64,000 nucleotides of DNA from an uncultured Pelagibacteraceae bacterium. Lineage in GTDB: Bacteria > Pseudomonadota > Alphaproteobacteria > Pelagibacterales > Pelagibacteraceae. Under the pieces are notes generated by a model. It had not been told where the DNA came from and made no database searches. It was given only the letters and a program-made list of their open reading frames with translations. The number at the start of each line of letters is the position of its first letter. Positions within the stretch are counted from its first letter, which is position 1. The stretch is from the NCBI GenBank assembly GCA_902521355.1, contig CABYRT010000002.1, forward strand, positions 57,545 through 121,544. The letters run 5' to 3'. A program made the position numbers and the translations under genes. This document shows positions 19,782 through 29,419 of this stretch, piece by piece.

Positions 19782-20068
19782 TATTCAACAACCTTTGGTA
19801 CGACAAAAAAATCTTTATTTTCTTCAGGTGAGTTTTTTAAAATTTTTTCTCTGATATTTTCTGATTTAATTTCATCTTTTCTAAATCTTAGGGTGGTCTC
19901 AGCAATCGATGTTAAAGCTTGAACATTATCAGTATTTAATTCATTTAATTTTTCTATAAATTCAAATATATTATTTAAGTCACCCTTTAATTTGTTAGCT
20001 TTTTCATCATCAATAGAAATTCTTGCTAATTTCGAAATGTGCTTTACTGTTTTAAGATCTATACTCAT
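19781..20068 (-). CDS. gatC: Aspartyl/glutamyl-tRNA amidotransferase subunit C
   Basis: Small subunit that wraps around GatA and stabilises the complex. From the ATG at 20066-20068 it is 95 aa, begins [17 protein letters not shown] and contains the family core [19 protein letters not shown]; the FFVVPKVVE terminus is typical. An in-frame ATG at 20125 would add 19 hydrophobic residues and run into the divergent ruvX gene; the extension looks unlike GatC, so I reject it. First gene of gatCAB. Confidence 0.93.
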   Translation of the reverse strand: MSIDLKTVKHISKLARISIDDEKANKLKGDLNNIFEFIEKLNELNTDNVQALTSIAETTLRFRKDEIKSENIREKILKNSPEENKDFFVVPKVVE

Positions 20069-20117
20069 ATGGTAAAAATATTGCCGCAAACTATCACTTA
20101 AGTAAATAATATACAAT

Positions 20118-20573
20118 ATGATCACAATTGAGGAATTTAAAAAGAAACAGCTATATACATCTAGATTAATTGGTCTTGATTTAGGTTCAAAGAGAATTGG
20201 TGTAGCTATATGTGATGAAAATCAAAAAATTGCTACACCGCTTAAAACAATAAAAAAATCCAAATTTGAAGATCTTATCAATGAATTAGAAGATATTATT
20301 AGAGAAAATAATATTAAAGGAATAATTATTGGTAATCCAATAAATATGGATGGTAGCTTAGGCAAATCCTCTCAATCAGTCAATGATGTGTCAAAAGCAA
20401 TATCAAAAGAAATTGATCTTCCTATAAGTCTTTGGGATGAAAGATTATCAACAGTTGGGGCGTTTAAATTAACTGAAAATTTAGGTATTAACGTAACTAA
20501 AAGAGAAAAAAATATAGATAAAAATGCTGCCGCATTTATCTTACAAGGTGCCATAGATTTTATTAATAATTAA
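20118..20573 (+). CDS. ruvX: Putative pre-16S rRNA nuclease / Holliday junction resolvase-like YqgF
   Basis: RNase H-fold protein implicated in 16S rRNA 5'-end maturation. The 151-aa protein has the first acidic strand RLIGLDLGSKRIGVAICDE with Asp21, the GNPINMDG loop, LWDERLSTVGA with a conserved acidic residue, and the final acidic helix KNAAAFILQGAIDF. The length is normal for the family. It is divergent from gatC (49 bp between starts) and 42 bp upstream of the preferred pyrB start; ruvX-pyrB adjacency is seen in many alphaproteobacteria. Confidence 0.92.
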   Translation: MITIEEFKKKQLYTSRLIGLDLGSKRIGVAICDENQKIATPLKTIKKSKFEDLINELEDIIRENNIKGIIIGNPINMDGSLGKSSQSVNDVSKAISKEIDLPISLWDERLSTVGAFKLTENLGINVTKREKNIDKNAAAFILQGAIDFINN

Positions 20574-20615
20574 TACTTGCATTAATCAACCTTTGTGGCT
20601 ATAGAGTTGGTTTTA

Positions 20616-21554
20616 ATGGCAACTAAAACTAAAGCTATTAAAATTTCTCAAAAACATCTTCTAGGTATTCAGGATTTATCAATAAATGATGTTAATTTAA
20701 TTTTAAAAGAAGCTGAAAAATTTATTGAATTAAACAAAAGTAAAAATAAAAAATTAGATTTACTTAAGGGGAAAACACAAATTAATCTTTTTTTTGAACC
20801 ATCAACAAGAACACAAAGCTCATTTGAACTAGCAGGAAAAAGATTGGGTGCAGATGTAATGTCAATGAATATAACAAACTCAGCAATAAAAAAAGGTGAA
20901 ACACTAATAGATACTGCAATGACATTAAATGCAATGCATCCTGATATAATAGTTATTAGACATCAAGACTCAGGGGCTTGTAATCTTTTATCTCAAAAAG
21001 TTAATTGTGCTGTTTTAAATGCTGGTGATGGAAGAAGAGAACACCCCACTCAAGCATTACTTGATGCATTAACTATATTGAATAGGAAAAAAAAAATTCA
21101 AGGATTAAAGGTTGCAATTTGTGGAGATATACTTCATTCAAGGGTAGCAAGATCTAATATTTACTTACTAAATATGTTGGGTGCCGAAGTTAATATTGTA
21201 GCTCCTTCAAATCTTTTACCAAAAGATATAGAAAAATTTGGAGTTAATATTTTTTCAAATATGAAGAAAGGTGTAAAAGATTGCGACATAGTAATGATGC
21301 TTAGACTTCAAAATGAAAGAATGAGTAGTTCATTCTTGTCATCTAATAGGGAGTATTATGAATACTATGGACTAACACAGGATAAATTAGAATATGCAAA
21401 ATCAGATTCAATAATTATGCATCCTGGTCCAATGAACCGCGGTATTGAAATTGATACAAAACTAGCTGATGACACCAATATGAGTGTTGTAAAAGAACAA
21501 GTTGAATTAGGTGTTGCAATAAGAATGGCATGTTTAAAAATTTTTTGTGAATGA
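20616..21554 (+). CDS. pyrB: Aspartate carbamoyltransferase catalytic subunit
   Basis: Joins carbamoyl phosphate and aspartate to form carbamoyl aspartate, the first committed pyrimidine step. The carbamoyl-phosphate loop [13 protein letters not shown], the HPTQALLD segment and the C-terminal [11 protein letters not shown] are all present. Start: a GTG at 20595 adds 7 residues, but the ATG at 20616 gives about 312 aa, closer to the family length, so I chose it. It overlaps the next gene by 4 bp (ATGA). There is no pyrI regulatory gene; in many bacteria this subunit instead assembles with a dihydroorotase-like partner, as the neighbour here suggests. Confidence 0.95.
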   Translation: MATKTKAIKISQKHLLGIQDLSINDVNLILKEAEKFIELNKSKNKKLDLLKGKTQINLFFEPSTRTQSSFELAGKRLGADVMSMNITNSAIKKGETLIDTAMTLNAMHPDIIVIRHQDSGACNLLSQKVNCAVLNAGDGRREHPTQALLDALTILNRKKKIQGLKVAICGDILHSRVARSNIYLLNMLGAEVNIVAPSNLLPKDIEKFGVNIFSNMKKGVKDCDIVMMLRLQNERMSSSFLSSNREYYEYYGLTQDKLEYAKSDSIIMHPGPMNRGIEIDTKLADDTNMSVVKEQVELGVAIRMACLKIFCE

Positions 21555-22840
21555 TGAAAAAAAAATACTTTATTAACGCAAATATAATTGATCCTCATAA
21601 CAACATAAGTGAAATAGGAGGATTAATAATAGGTGAAGATGGAAAAATTGAAGGTGTTGGCAAAAAGGTGAATAAAAACAATATTCCTAGTAGAGAAAAA
21701 GTTATTGATTTAAAAGAGAATTATATTTTCCCAGGAATAGTTGATATGAGAGTATTTGTCGGTGAGCCAGGTTATGAATATAAAGAAAATTTTAGAACTT
21801 TGAGCAATGCTGCATTATCAGGGGGAGTAACCTCAGTTGTAACAATGCCTAATACTGATCCAATAATCGACAACGTTTCAATAGTAGATTTTTTAAAAAG
21901 ACGAGGTAGAGATAAATCAAAAATAAACATATTTCCCACAGCATCTCTAACAAAAGGAACGGTAGGTACAAATATGACAGAGTTTGGTCTTCTACAAAGT
22001 AAAGGGATAATAGCATTCACAGATGGAATTAAAACAATTCAGAATACAAGAGTTATGTCCAGAATAATGAATTCAGCAAAAGATTTAGGATCTTTAATAA
22101 TGCAACATGCGGAAGATCAAGAATTAGCTGAAAATGGCATGATAAATGACGGAATAATTTCAACAAAACTTGGATTACAAGGTATCCCAGAAATAGCAGA
22201 ATTAATAATTATAGAGAGAGATTTAACATTATTAGAAGAATACAACTGTCGTTATCACATTTCTCAAATTTCATCAGGAAAAGCAATTGAAATTATTAAG
22301 GATAGAAAAGAAAGAGTAAGATTTTCCTGCGGTGTCTCAATAAATAATTTATCTTTAAATGAAAATGATATAGGTGACTTTAGAACTTTTTTAAAATTGT
22401 CTCCACCACTTAGAACTGAAGATGATAGATTAAGATTAGTGCAAGGATTAAATGATGGCACAATCGATGTAATAGTTTCAGATCACAAACCTGAAGATGA
22501 AGAGCAAAAAAGATTGACATTTGCTCAAGCTGCAACAGGAGCGACTGGCATTGAAACTTTATTATCCTTGTCATTAGAATTATATCACAATGGATCTGTA
22601 AAACTTGAAAAAATTATTGCTTCATTAACATCTAATCCAGCAAAAATTTTGAAAATCAATAAAGGTAATTTATCTGTAGGTAATGACGCGGATTTCTGTA
22701 TTGTTGATTTAAATAAACCTTGGATAGTAAAACAAGAAAATTTGGTTTCTAAATCAAAAAATACTTCAATTGAAAATAAAAGATTACAAGGAAAAGTAAT
22801 CAGTACATATGTAAAAGGACAAGAGCTTTACAATATTTAA
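21551..22840 (+). CDS. pyrC: Dihydroorotase-like protein lacking the HxH metal site (PyrX/pseudo-DHOase)
   Basis: A 429-aa amidohydrolase-fold protein of the class I dihydroorotase group. The usual first-strand metal motif DxHxH is replaced: the segment reads [14 protein letters not shown], so the two ligand His positions are Arg67 and Phe69. Other parts survive, including [14 protein letters not shown] and [14 protein letters not shown]. In Pseudomonas-type systems, a catalytically dead dihydroorotase partner is needed for assembly of active aspartate carbamoyltransferase, and the 4-bp overlap with pyrB fits that. Whether this copy has any hydrolase activity cannot be read from sequence; a true PyrC may lie outside the window. 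Confidence 0.88.
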   Translation: MMKKKYFINANIIDPHNNISEIGGLIIGEDGKIEGVGKKVNKNNIPSREKVIDLKENYIFPGIVDMRVFVGEPGYEYKENFRTLSNAALSGGVTSVVTMPNTDPIIDNVSIVDFLKRRGRDKSKINIFPTASLTKGTVGTNMTEFGLLQSKGIIAFTDGIKTIQNTRVMSRIMNSAKDLGSLIMQHAEDQELAENGMINDGIISTKLGLQGIPEIAELIIIERDLTLLEEYNCRYHISQISSGKAIEIIKDRKERVRFSCGVSINNLSLNENDIGDFRTFLKLSPPLRTEDDRLRLVQGLNDGTIDVIVSDHKPEDEEQKRLTFAQAATGATGIETLLSLSLELYHNGSVKLEKIIASLTSNPAKILKINKGNLSVGNDADFCIVDLNKPWIVKQENLVSKSKNTSIENKRLQGKVISTYVKGQELYNI

Positions 22841-23413
22841 ATGGAAATTTTTATTTTATCACTTTTATCATATTTACTTGGATCTATTCCTTTTGGATTT
22901 TTATTAACAAAAATTTTTTTAAAAAAAGATATAAGAGAAATAGGATCAGGTAATATAGGTGCCACAAATGCTTTAAGAACTGGTAATAAATTTTTAGGCT
23001 ACTCAACTTTATTACTAGACATTTTAAAAGCGGTTTTGCCAATAATTTATGTTAAATTAAATTATCCAGAATTTATTTACATTTGTTCATTATCTGTTTT
23101 TTTAGGACATGTTTTTCCAATATGGTTAAAATTTAAAGGTGGTAAAGGTGTTGCAACATATGTCGGAATTTTGATTATTTTAAATTATTTTTCAGGTATT
23201 ATTTTTGGTATTGTTTGGATAATTACATATTTAATATCTAAATATTCATCGTTAGGGTCAATTCTTGGATCTTTAACCGTTCCTATTTTTATATTTTTTT
23301 ATAGCAATGATAATGTTATGTTTTACTTCATAATGTTTATTTTAATTTTTTACACTCATCGAGAAAACCTTAAACGCTTGATAAATAAAGAAGAAACTAA
23401 GACAAAAATTTAA
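22841..23413 (+). CDS. plsY: Glycerol-3-phosphate acyltransferase PlsY
   Basis: Inner-membrane enzyme that transfers the acyl group of acyl phosphate to glycerol 3-phosphate, starting phospholipid synthesis. The 190-aa protein has at least five hydrophobic segments and the three conserved cytoplasmic motifs: GSGNIGATNALR (about 37-48), KFKGGKGVATYVG (about 99-111), and a C-terminal HRENLKRLINKEE. It begins immediately after the preceding stop codon, so it is in the same operon as pyrB and the dihydroorotase-like gene. Confidence 0.96.
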   Translation: MEIFILSLLSYLLGSIPFGFLLTKIFLKKDIREIGSGNIGATNALRTGNKFLGYSTLLLDILKAVLPIIYVKLNYPEFIYICSLSVFLGHVFPIWLKFKGGKGVATYVGILIILNYFSGIIFGIVWIITYLISKYSSLGSILGSLTVPIFIFFYSNDNVMFYFIMFILIFYTHRENLKRLINKEETKTKI

Positions 23414-23453
23414 TAATTTGACAGTTTAACTGTTTTAAGTACGTTCTCTAAAT

Positions 23454-26018
23454 ATGAATCTAGTAATTGTTGAAAGTCCAGCAAAAGCAAAAACAATAAA
23501 TAAATATTTAGGATCAGATTATACAGTTCTTGCAAGCTATGGTCATATAAGAGATTTGCCTTCGAAAAATGGTTCTGTAGATCCTGAAAATGATTTTAAA
23601 ATGATTTGGGAAGTAGATAGTTTTTCAAAAAAATATTTAAAGGAGATTACAGATAGCGCTAAAGATTCAAAAAAAATTATTCTAGCTACTGACCCTGACA
23701 GAGAAGGTGAGGCAATAGCTTGGCATGTAAAAGAGTTTCTTGAAGAAAAAAAATTATTAAAAGATAAAGAAGTTGAAAGAGTTGTTTTCAACGAAATAAC
23801 AAAAAAAGCAGTTACAAATGGAATAGATAATCCAAGAAAAATAGAACCTCATTTAGTAGATGCTTATATGGCAAGAAGAGCTCTAGATTATCTAGTAGGT
23901 TTTAATATCTCCCCTATTTTATGGACAAAGTTACCAGGTTCTAAATCTGCAGGACGAGTTCAATCTGTAGCTCTCAGACTATTAACTGAAAGAGAACAAG
24001 AAATAGAAGTTTTTCAACCAAAAGAATTTTGGACATTAAATATTATTTTTAAAAATAGTAAAAATGAAAAAATAAATACAACTATTTCACAATTAGATGG
24101 AAAAAAAGTTGAAAAATTTTCATTCAAAAACAAACAGGATATTAATAATGCTTTATCTCAAATAAAAAATAAAAAATATAATATAACAGATATAAGTTCA
24201 AAAACTTATAACAGAAATCCATCAGGACCTTTTACTACATCAACATTACAACAAACAGCATCAAGTAAACTTGGTTTTGGAGCATCAAGAACAATGCAAA
24301 TTGCTCAAAGACTATATCAAGGAATTGATATTGAAGGTGAAACCGTAGGATTAATTACTTATATGAGAACAGATGGAACCAATATTTCAAAAGATGCAAT
24401 AATATCTTTCAGAGATTTTATAATGCAGAATTATGGAGATAAATATTTACCAGAACAACCTCTAAATTATAGTGGTAAAAAAGCAAAGAATGCTCAAGAA
24501 GCTCACGAAGCTATACGTCCAACAGAAATAATTAGAAAACCAGAAGATATCAAAAAATACTTGAGTACTGATCAATATAAACTTTATAATTTAATATGGT
24601 CTAGATCTTTATCATCACAAATGCAGTCAGCAAAATTTGATAGAAAAACTATTACAATCAATTCTAATGACGATAAAGATATGTTTAAAGCTAGTGGTTC
24701 AACATTAAAATTTGATGGTTTCCTTAAACTTTATAAGCTTGATGAAAATGATGATGAAAACGAAAATACTTTGCCTGATGTTGAAAAAGGTGATGTAATA
24801 TTTGAAGATCATATTGATGAACAGCACTATACACAGCCACCGCCTAGATATTCGGAAGCTAGTCTAGTTAAAAAATTAGAGGAGCTAGGAATTGGAAGAC
24901 CATCTACTTATGCAAGTATAATTTCAGTAATAGCTAATAGAGGTTATGCTGATATAAACAATAAAAGATTTTTCCCAACTGATAGAGGGAAATTACTTTC
25001 TGCTTTTTTAGAAAAATTATTTACCAAATATGTTGATTATGATTTTACTGCAAAATTAGAAGATCAATTAGATGATATAACATCAGGTAAAGAAAATTGG
25101 ATAAAAGTTTTAGAGAACTTTTGGAAAGACTTTAATTCTAATGTTTCAGGTGTAAAAGAAAAAAGAACCAGAGAAGTATTAGACCTATTAAATGAAAGTC
25201 TTGGATCACTAATATTTGAAGTTGATAAGGATGGAAATATTGATAGAAAATGCAAGCTTTGTGAAACTGGGCAATTAAGTTTAAAAAATAGTTTTAGAGG
25301 TGGTGCTTTTATTGGGTGCTCAAATTATCCAGAATGCAAATTTACAAGACCACTATCAAAATCTAAAGCAGCACAACAATTGACACTGGCAGAACCTAAA
25401 TTCATTGGAAAAAATGATAAAGGTAAAGATATTTTTCTTAAAAATGGAAGATTTGGTCCATATTTGCAATTTGAGAAAGAAATTATAGAGGAAGATGAAA
25501 AAACTAAAAAGAAAAAAAGAAAATTAAAAAAAGAAGAAAATAATTTAAAAAATGTTTCTATTCCTAAAGGAATTGAGATTGAAAATATTGATTTAGAAAA
25601 GGCAAAATACCTATGCTCATTACCATTTAGTTTAGGTAAAAATCCTGAAAATGATAAAGATATTACTGTGAATGTTGGAAGATTTGGTCCTTACCTTAAA
25701 TGTGAAAATAAATCTGCAAGACTAGAAAATGTGGATGAATTATTCACAATTGGATTAAATAGAGCTGTTACATTAATTGCTGAAGCTAAACCAGGAAGAA
25801 TTTCATCATCTATGATTAAAGATTTAGGAGAACACCCTGAAGATAAAAAGCCAGTTAGAATCATGAAAGGCCAATACGGACCCTATATAAAATACAAATC
25901 GTTAAATGCAACAATACCAGAAGAAAAAGATCCTGTTGAATTAACTATGGAAGAAGCATTAATTTTAATTGAGAAAAGAAAAGAATACGATAGAAATAAA
26001 AAAAAAAAAAGCAAATAA
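23454..26018 (+). CDS. topA: DNA topoisomerase I
   Basis: Type IA topoisomerase that relaxes negative supercoils. The 854-aa protein has the Toprim domain at the N-terminus (NLVIVESPAKAKTI; TDPDREGEAIAWH), the active-site Tyr303 in LITYMRTDGTN, and GRPSTYASI. After residue 595 there is one four-Cys zinc ribbon (CKLC ... CSNYPEC). Three short repeats with GRFGPYLQ, GRFGPYLK and GQYGPYIK follow, a pattern frequent in alphaproteobacterial TopA, which carries fewer zinc fingers than the E. coli enzyme. The C-terminus is a Lys-rich tail. The last base of its stop overlaps the ATG of the RidA gene. Confidence 0.97.
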   Translation: MNLVIVESPAKAKTINKYLGSDYTVLASYGHIRDLPSKNGSVDPENDFKMIWEVDSFSKKYLKEITDSAKDSKKIILATDPDREGEAIAWHVKEFLEEKKLLKDKEVERVVFNEITKKAVTNGIDNPRKIEPHLVDAYMARRALDYLVGFNISPILWTKLPGSKSAGRVQSVALRLLTEREQEIEVFQPKEFWTLNIIFKNSKNEKINTTISQLDGKKVEKFSFKNKQDINNALSQIKNKKYNITDISSKTYNRNPSGPFTTSTLQQTASSKLGFGASRTMQIAQRLYQGIDIEGETVGLITYMRTDGTNISKDAIISFRDFIMQNYGDKYLPEQPLNYSGKKAKNAQEAHEAIRPTEIIRKPEDIKKYLSTDQYKLYNLIWSRSLSSQMQSAKFDRKTITINSNDDKDMFKASGSTLKFDGFLKLYKLDENDDENENTLPDVEKGDVIFEDHIDEQHYTQPPPRYSEASLVKKLEELGIGRPSTYASIISVIANRGYADINNKRFFPTDRGKLLSAFLEKLFTKYVDYDFTAKLEDQLDDITSGKENWIKVLENFWKDFNSNVSGVKEKRTREVLDLLNESLGSLIFEVDKDGNIDRKCKLCETGQLSLKNSFRGGAFIGCSNYPECKFTRPLSKSKAAQQLTLAEPKFIGKNDKGKDIFLKNGRFGPYLQFEKEIIEEDEKTKKKKRKLKKEENNLKNVSIPKGIEIENIDLEKAKYLCSLPFSLGKNPENDKDITVNVGRFGPYLKCENKSARLENVDELFTIGLNRAVTLIAEAKPGRISSSMIKDLGEHPEDKKPVRIMKGQYGPYIKYKSLNATIPEEKDPVELTMEEALILIEKRKEYDRNKKKKSK

Positions 26019-26479
26019 TGTCAGCAGAACAAAATTTAAAAAACTTAGACATCGAACTACCAAAAGCTAATGATCCTGTTGGATCTTATACTGCTACGAG
26101 AATATCTGGAAATTTACTATATATATCTGGTCAAATATCAATTGATGAGAATGGAAATTTAATTAAGGGAAAACTAGGGAAAGATTATAATACTGAACAA
26201 GGTTATGAGGCAGCTAAAAGATGTGCATTAAGTATAATATCACAAGCAAAAAAAGCATGTGATGATGATTTATCCAGAATTAAATCATGTTTGAAACTTA
26301 CTGGATATGTTAATTCTACTGATGATTTTACAGAACAACCAAAAGTCATAAATGGAGCATCAGATTTAATAAAAAGTATATTTGATGAAGCTGGTTCACA
26401 TGCAAGAGCTGCCGTCAGCACTAATAGCCTTCCATTGGGTGTTGCTGTTGAAGTTGATGCAATATTTGATCTTAACTAA
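26018..26479 (+). CDS. RidA family protein (YjgF/YER057c/UK114)
   Basis: Small trimeric protein of the reactive-imine deaminase superfamily, which hydrolyses 2-aminoacrylate and related enamines/imines. The 153-aa sequence has the core NLLYISGQISIDENG and the C-terminal block SHARAAVSTNSLPLGVAVEVDAIF, whose Arg is the conserved carboxylate-binding residue of active members. It belongs to a longer variant (about 150 aa versus 130 for E. coli RidA). Its start overlaps the topA stop (TAATG), and its stop directly abuts the stop of ugd on the other strand. Confidence 0.9.
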   Translation: MSAEQNLKNLDIELPKANDPVGSYTATRISGNLLYISGQISIDENGNLIKGKLGKDYNTEQGYEAAKRCALSIISQAKKACDDDLSRIKSCLKLTGYVNSTDDFTEQPKVINGASDLIKSIFDEAGSHARAAVSTNSLPLGVAVEVDAIFDLN

Positions 26480-27769
26480 TTATCTGCCAATTCCAAAATA
26501 ATTTATTTTATTTTTCTTCATATCTTTTGGAGTATAAAGATTTCTCATATCAAATACTTTTAAACTTCTTTTTTTTGCTAATTTTTTAAAATTTAGTTGT
26601 TTAAATTCATTCCATTCAGTGTGAATAATTATTAAATCTGCATTTTGACAAGCATCTTTTATATTTTCATAAAAGGTAATATTTTTTGATTTAAATTGTT
26701 TTTTCTGACCAGTTGGATCATAATAATTTATAAAAGCACCTCTTTTTAATAAAGACGGTATCATTTTCAAGGACGGAGACTCCCTCATATCATCTGTACC
26801 TGATTTAAAAGTAACACCTAAAAAAGTAATAAATTTGTTTTTTATTTTATTTTTCATTATTGTTTTAATTCTTTCTAATAATAATTTATTTCTTCTTGCA
26901 TTTGAATTTATTACTGACTTCACAACAGATAGGTTTGTTTTAAAAATTTGTCCCGTTGAAACTAATGCTCTTGTGTCTTTTGGAAAACATGATCCTCCAT
27001 ATGCTGGTCCAGCTCTTAAAAATCTACTTCCAATTCTCTCATCTAAACCCATGCCAGTTGCAACATCCTGGACATCAATGTTAGATTTTTCACATAGATT
27101 CGCTATTTCGTTAATAAATGTAATTTTAGTAGCTAAAAAGGCGTTTGAAGCATATTTGATTAATTCGGCAGATCTTCTTGAGGTATTAATGTATCTGCTG
27201 CCTTTCTTAATTAAAGGAAGGTAAAGATTTTTCATTATCTGATTTGCTTTATTACTATCAGTCCCTATCACTACTCTATCAGGATATTGAAAATCTCTTA
27301 TGGCCTCTCCCTCTCTTAAAAATTCTGGATTAGAAATAACATCAAATTTATTTTGATTTTTTTTTGAATTTAAAATTTTTTCTATTTTATCACCAGTAGT
27401 GACTGGAACTGTAGATTTGGTTACTATAATTTTATATTTATTTAGATTGGATTTGATACTTTTTACAACATTATAAACATATTTTAGATTAGCTTTGTTA
27501 TTTTTTGTTGGAGTACCCACACATATAAAAATGATATCTGATTTTTTTATTGAACTAGAAATATCTTTAGAAAAAAAAAGTCTTTTTTTGTTTATATTTG
27601 TATCAACCAATTCTTGAAGTCCAGGCTCATAAATTGGTATTATTCCTTTATTTAACTTATCGATGATCTCTTTATTATTATCTACACAGGTTACTGTATT
27701 ACCTAAATCAGCAAAACATGCTCCACTAACTAAACCTACATATCCAGAACCTATCATGCAAATTTTCAT
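26480..27769 (-). CDS. ugd: UDP-glucose 6-dehydrogenase
   Basis: Oxidises UDP-glucose to UDP-glucuronate with two NAD+, feeding surface polysaccharide or glycolipid synthesis. The 429-aa protein has an N-terminal Rossmann motif MKICMIGSGYVGLVSGACFADLG, the central ATKITFINEIANLCE and DERIGSRFLRAGPAYGGSCFPKD block with the catalytic Cys, and the C-terminal LGVTFKSGTDDMRESPS. It overlaps galU by 4 bp, which supplies its substrate. The product could be used for glucuronic-acid-containing glycolipids, but no such gene is in the window. Confidence 0.95.
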   Translation of the reverse strand: MKICMIGSGYVGLVSGACFADLGNTVTCVDNNKEIIDKLNKGIIPIYEPGLQELVDTNINKKRLFFSKDISSSIKKSDIIFICVGTPTKNNKANLKYVYNVVKSIKSNLNKYKIIVTKSTVPVTTGDKIEKILNSKKNQNKFDVISNPEFLREGEAIRDFQYPDRVVIGTDSNKANQIMKNLYLPLIKKGSRYINTSRRSAELIKYASNAFLATKITFINEIANLCEKSNIDVQDVATGMGLDERIGSRFLRAGPAYGGSCFPKDTRALVSTGQIFKTNLSVVKSVINSNARRNKLLLERIKTIMKNKIKNKFITFLGVTFKSGTDDMRESPSLKMIPSLLKRGAFINYYDPTGQKKQFKSKNITFYENIKDACQNADLIIIHTEWNEFKQLNFKKLAKKRSLKVFDMRNLYTPKDMKKNKINYFGIGR

Positions 27770-28581
27770 AATTTGGAAATCTCAATTCCTGAATTTATAT
27801 AACCATTCATAGATCCACAATCTAAATAATTACCTTTAAACCTATGACCAATAAATAAATTGTTATCTAATATCATTCGTCTTATTGCATCTGTAATATG
27901 TATTTCATCACCTTTTCCTTTTTTTTGATTTTTTAAATAACTAAAAATTTTTTTTGATAATATATATCTTCCAATGACTGCATTGTTAGAGGGAGCATAT
28001 TTAGCATTAGGTTTTTCAATTACATCAGAAATTTTAAAATTGAATTTATCTAAGTTTTTATTTATTGAATAAATTCCCCAACGATCAACATTATTTTTTT
28101 TTACTTTCATGCTCGCCATAACTGATGCTTTATATTTTTTGTGAATTTCGACCATATCTTTTGAACAATTCTTTTTCATGATTAGATCATCAGGTAATAG
28201 CATTAAAAAATAATTATTTTTTATTAATTTTTTGGTTTTTAATACAGCATCTCCGGTTCCAAGAGGCTTATTTTGATAAACAAATTTAATTTTTTTTTTA
28301 AAAAAAAGGATTTTTTTATATTCTTTAATTATTCTAGGATCTTTCTTTTTTTTTATTATTGATTTATAAAAATTATCATTATTAAAATATTTTCTTATCA
28401 TTTCTTTTTTTTTGGAAATAATAAAAATAATTTCTTTTACTCCAGCGTCAATACATTCATCTAAAATGTATTCAATCCCTGGTTTGCCATTAATTGGAAG
28501 AAGTTCTTTAGGAAAAACACTTGTTAAAGGTAACAAACGCGTACCCAGACCAGCAAGAGGAATTATAGCTTGTTTAATCAT
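27766..28581 (-). CDS. galU: UTP-glucose-1-phosphate uridylyltransferase
   Basis: Makes UDP-glucose from UTP and glucose 1-phosphate. The 271-aa protein starts with the nucleotidyltransferase signature IPLAGLGTRLLPLTSVFPKELLPINGKP, with PLGTGDAVL, MLLPDDLI, VIEKP and the late FKGNYLDCGS also visible. It is slightly shorter than E. coli GalU (about 300 aa). With ugd directly downstream and overlapping by 4 bp, the pair forms a two-gene UDP-glucuronate operon. It diverges from panC with 34 bp between starts. Confidence 0.94.
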   Translation of the reverse strand: MIKQAIIPLAGLGTRLLPLTSVFPKELLPINGKPGIEYILDECIDAGVKEIIFIISKKKEMIRKYFNNDNFYKSIIKKKKDPRIIKEYKKILFFKKKIKFVYQNKPLGTGDAVLKTKKLIKNNYFLMLLPDDLIMKKNCSKDMVEIHKKYKASVMASMKVKKNNVDRWGIYSINKNLDKFNFKISDVIEKPNAKYAPSNNAVIGRYILSKKIFSYLKNQKKGKGDEIHITDAIRRMILDNNLFIGHRFKGNYLDCGSMNGYINSGIEISKL

Positions 28582-28601
28582 TAAGATGTTTTACTTATAA
28601 T
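28573..28601 (+). promoter_or_regulatory. Putative promoter of panC
   Basis: TTTAAT (28573-28578) and a perfect TATAAT (28596-28601) are separated by 17 bp, 14 bp before the panC ATG at 28616. The -35 overlaps the first codons of galU. In DNA this AT-rich a sigma70-like match is only suggestive; the exact -10 and spacing raise the odds. Confidence 0.45.
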
Positions 28602-28615
28602 CATATTTATTAAAA

Positions 28616-29419
28616 ATGAAAATTTTAAAGAATGTTTTTGAACTAAATAAGGCAATAAAAAATTACAAAAATGTAGGATTTGTACCTACAATGGGAGGAA
28701 TTCATAAAGGCCATGAGTCTTTAATAAAAATTTCGCAAAAAAATAACAAAGAGACAATAGTAAGTATTTTTGTCAATCCAACACAATTTAATCAAAAAGA
28801 AGATTTTAAGAATTATCCTAGAAATATAAAAAATGACATTTCAATATTAAAAAAACTTAAAGTGAATTATTTATTTTTACCTGAGGTAAATGAAATATAC
28901 AAAAAAAAAATGAAAAATTTTAAACTTAATGAATCTGATAAGATTTTGTGTGCTAAATTTAGAAAAGGTCATTTTGAGGGAGTGTTAAATGTGATGAATA
29001 GGTTGTTATCTATTGTTAAATCCGAGTATGTTTTTATGGGTGAAAAAGATTTTCAACAATACAAGTTAATTAAAAGAATATTGGGTAAAAAATATAAAAT
29101 AAATATTGTTGGTTGTCCTACTATTAGAGAAGGTAATAAAATTGCTTTATCTACAAGAAATAAATTATTAAATAAATCATCTATAAAAAAAGCATCAAAA
29201 ATAGCCATCAAATTGGATAAATTAAAAAGACTATCAGAAACAAATAAAACTTTCGATTTGTCAAAATTTAAAGTTGAGCTTGAAAATAAATTTAAAATTA
29301 AAATTGATTATCTCGAATTTAGAGATGAAAATAGAATGAAATTAAATAATTTTAAATCTAAATACAGATTATTTATTGCTTATTATATTAATGGAGTAAG
29401 ATTGATTGACAATTTTTGA
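28616..29419 (+). CDS. panC: Pantoate-beta-alanine ligase
   Basis: ATP-dependent ligation of pantoate and beta-alanine to pantothenate, the CoA precursor. The 267-aa protein has the nucleotidyltransferase motif VGFVPTMGGIHKGHESLI (HxGH type), FVNPTQFNQKEDF, VFMGEKDFQQYKLIKR and REGNKIALSTRN. It stands alone, without panB or panD. Its stop abuts the mgtE stop on the other strand with no gap. Confidence 0.95.
   Translation: MKILKNVFELNKAIKNYKNVGFVPTMGGIHKGHESLIKISQKNNKETIVSIFVNPTQFNQKEDFKNYPRNIKNDISILKKLKVNYLFLPEVNEIYKKKMKNFKLNESDKILCAKFRKGHFEGVLNVMNRLLSIVKSEYVFMGEKDFQQYKLIKRILGKKYKINIVGCPTIREGNKIALSTRNKLLNKSSIKKASKIAIKLDKLKRLSETNKTFDLSKFKVELENKFKIKIDYLEFRDENRMKLNNFKSKYRLFIAYYINGVRLIDNF

Noticed and set aside
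26000..26013. Poly-A run at the end of topA as a terminator U-tract or slippage site
   Set aside because: It encodes the Lys-rich C-terminus, no hairpin precedes it, and the next gene starts within the stop codon.
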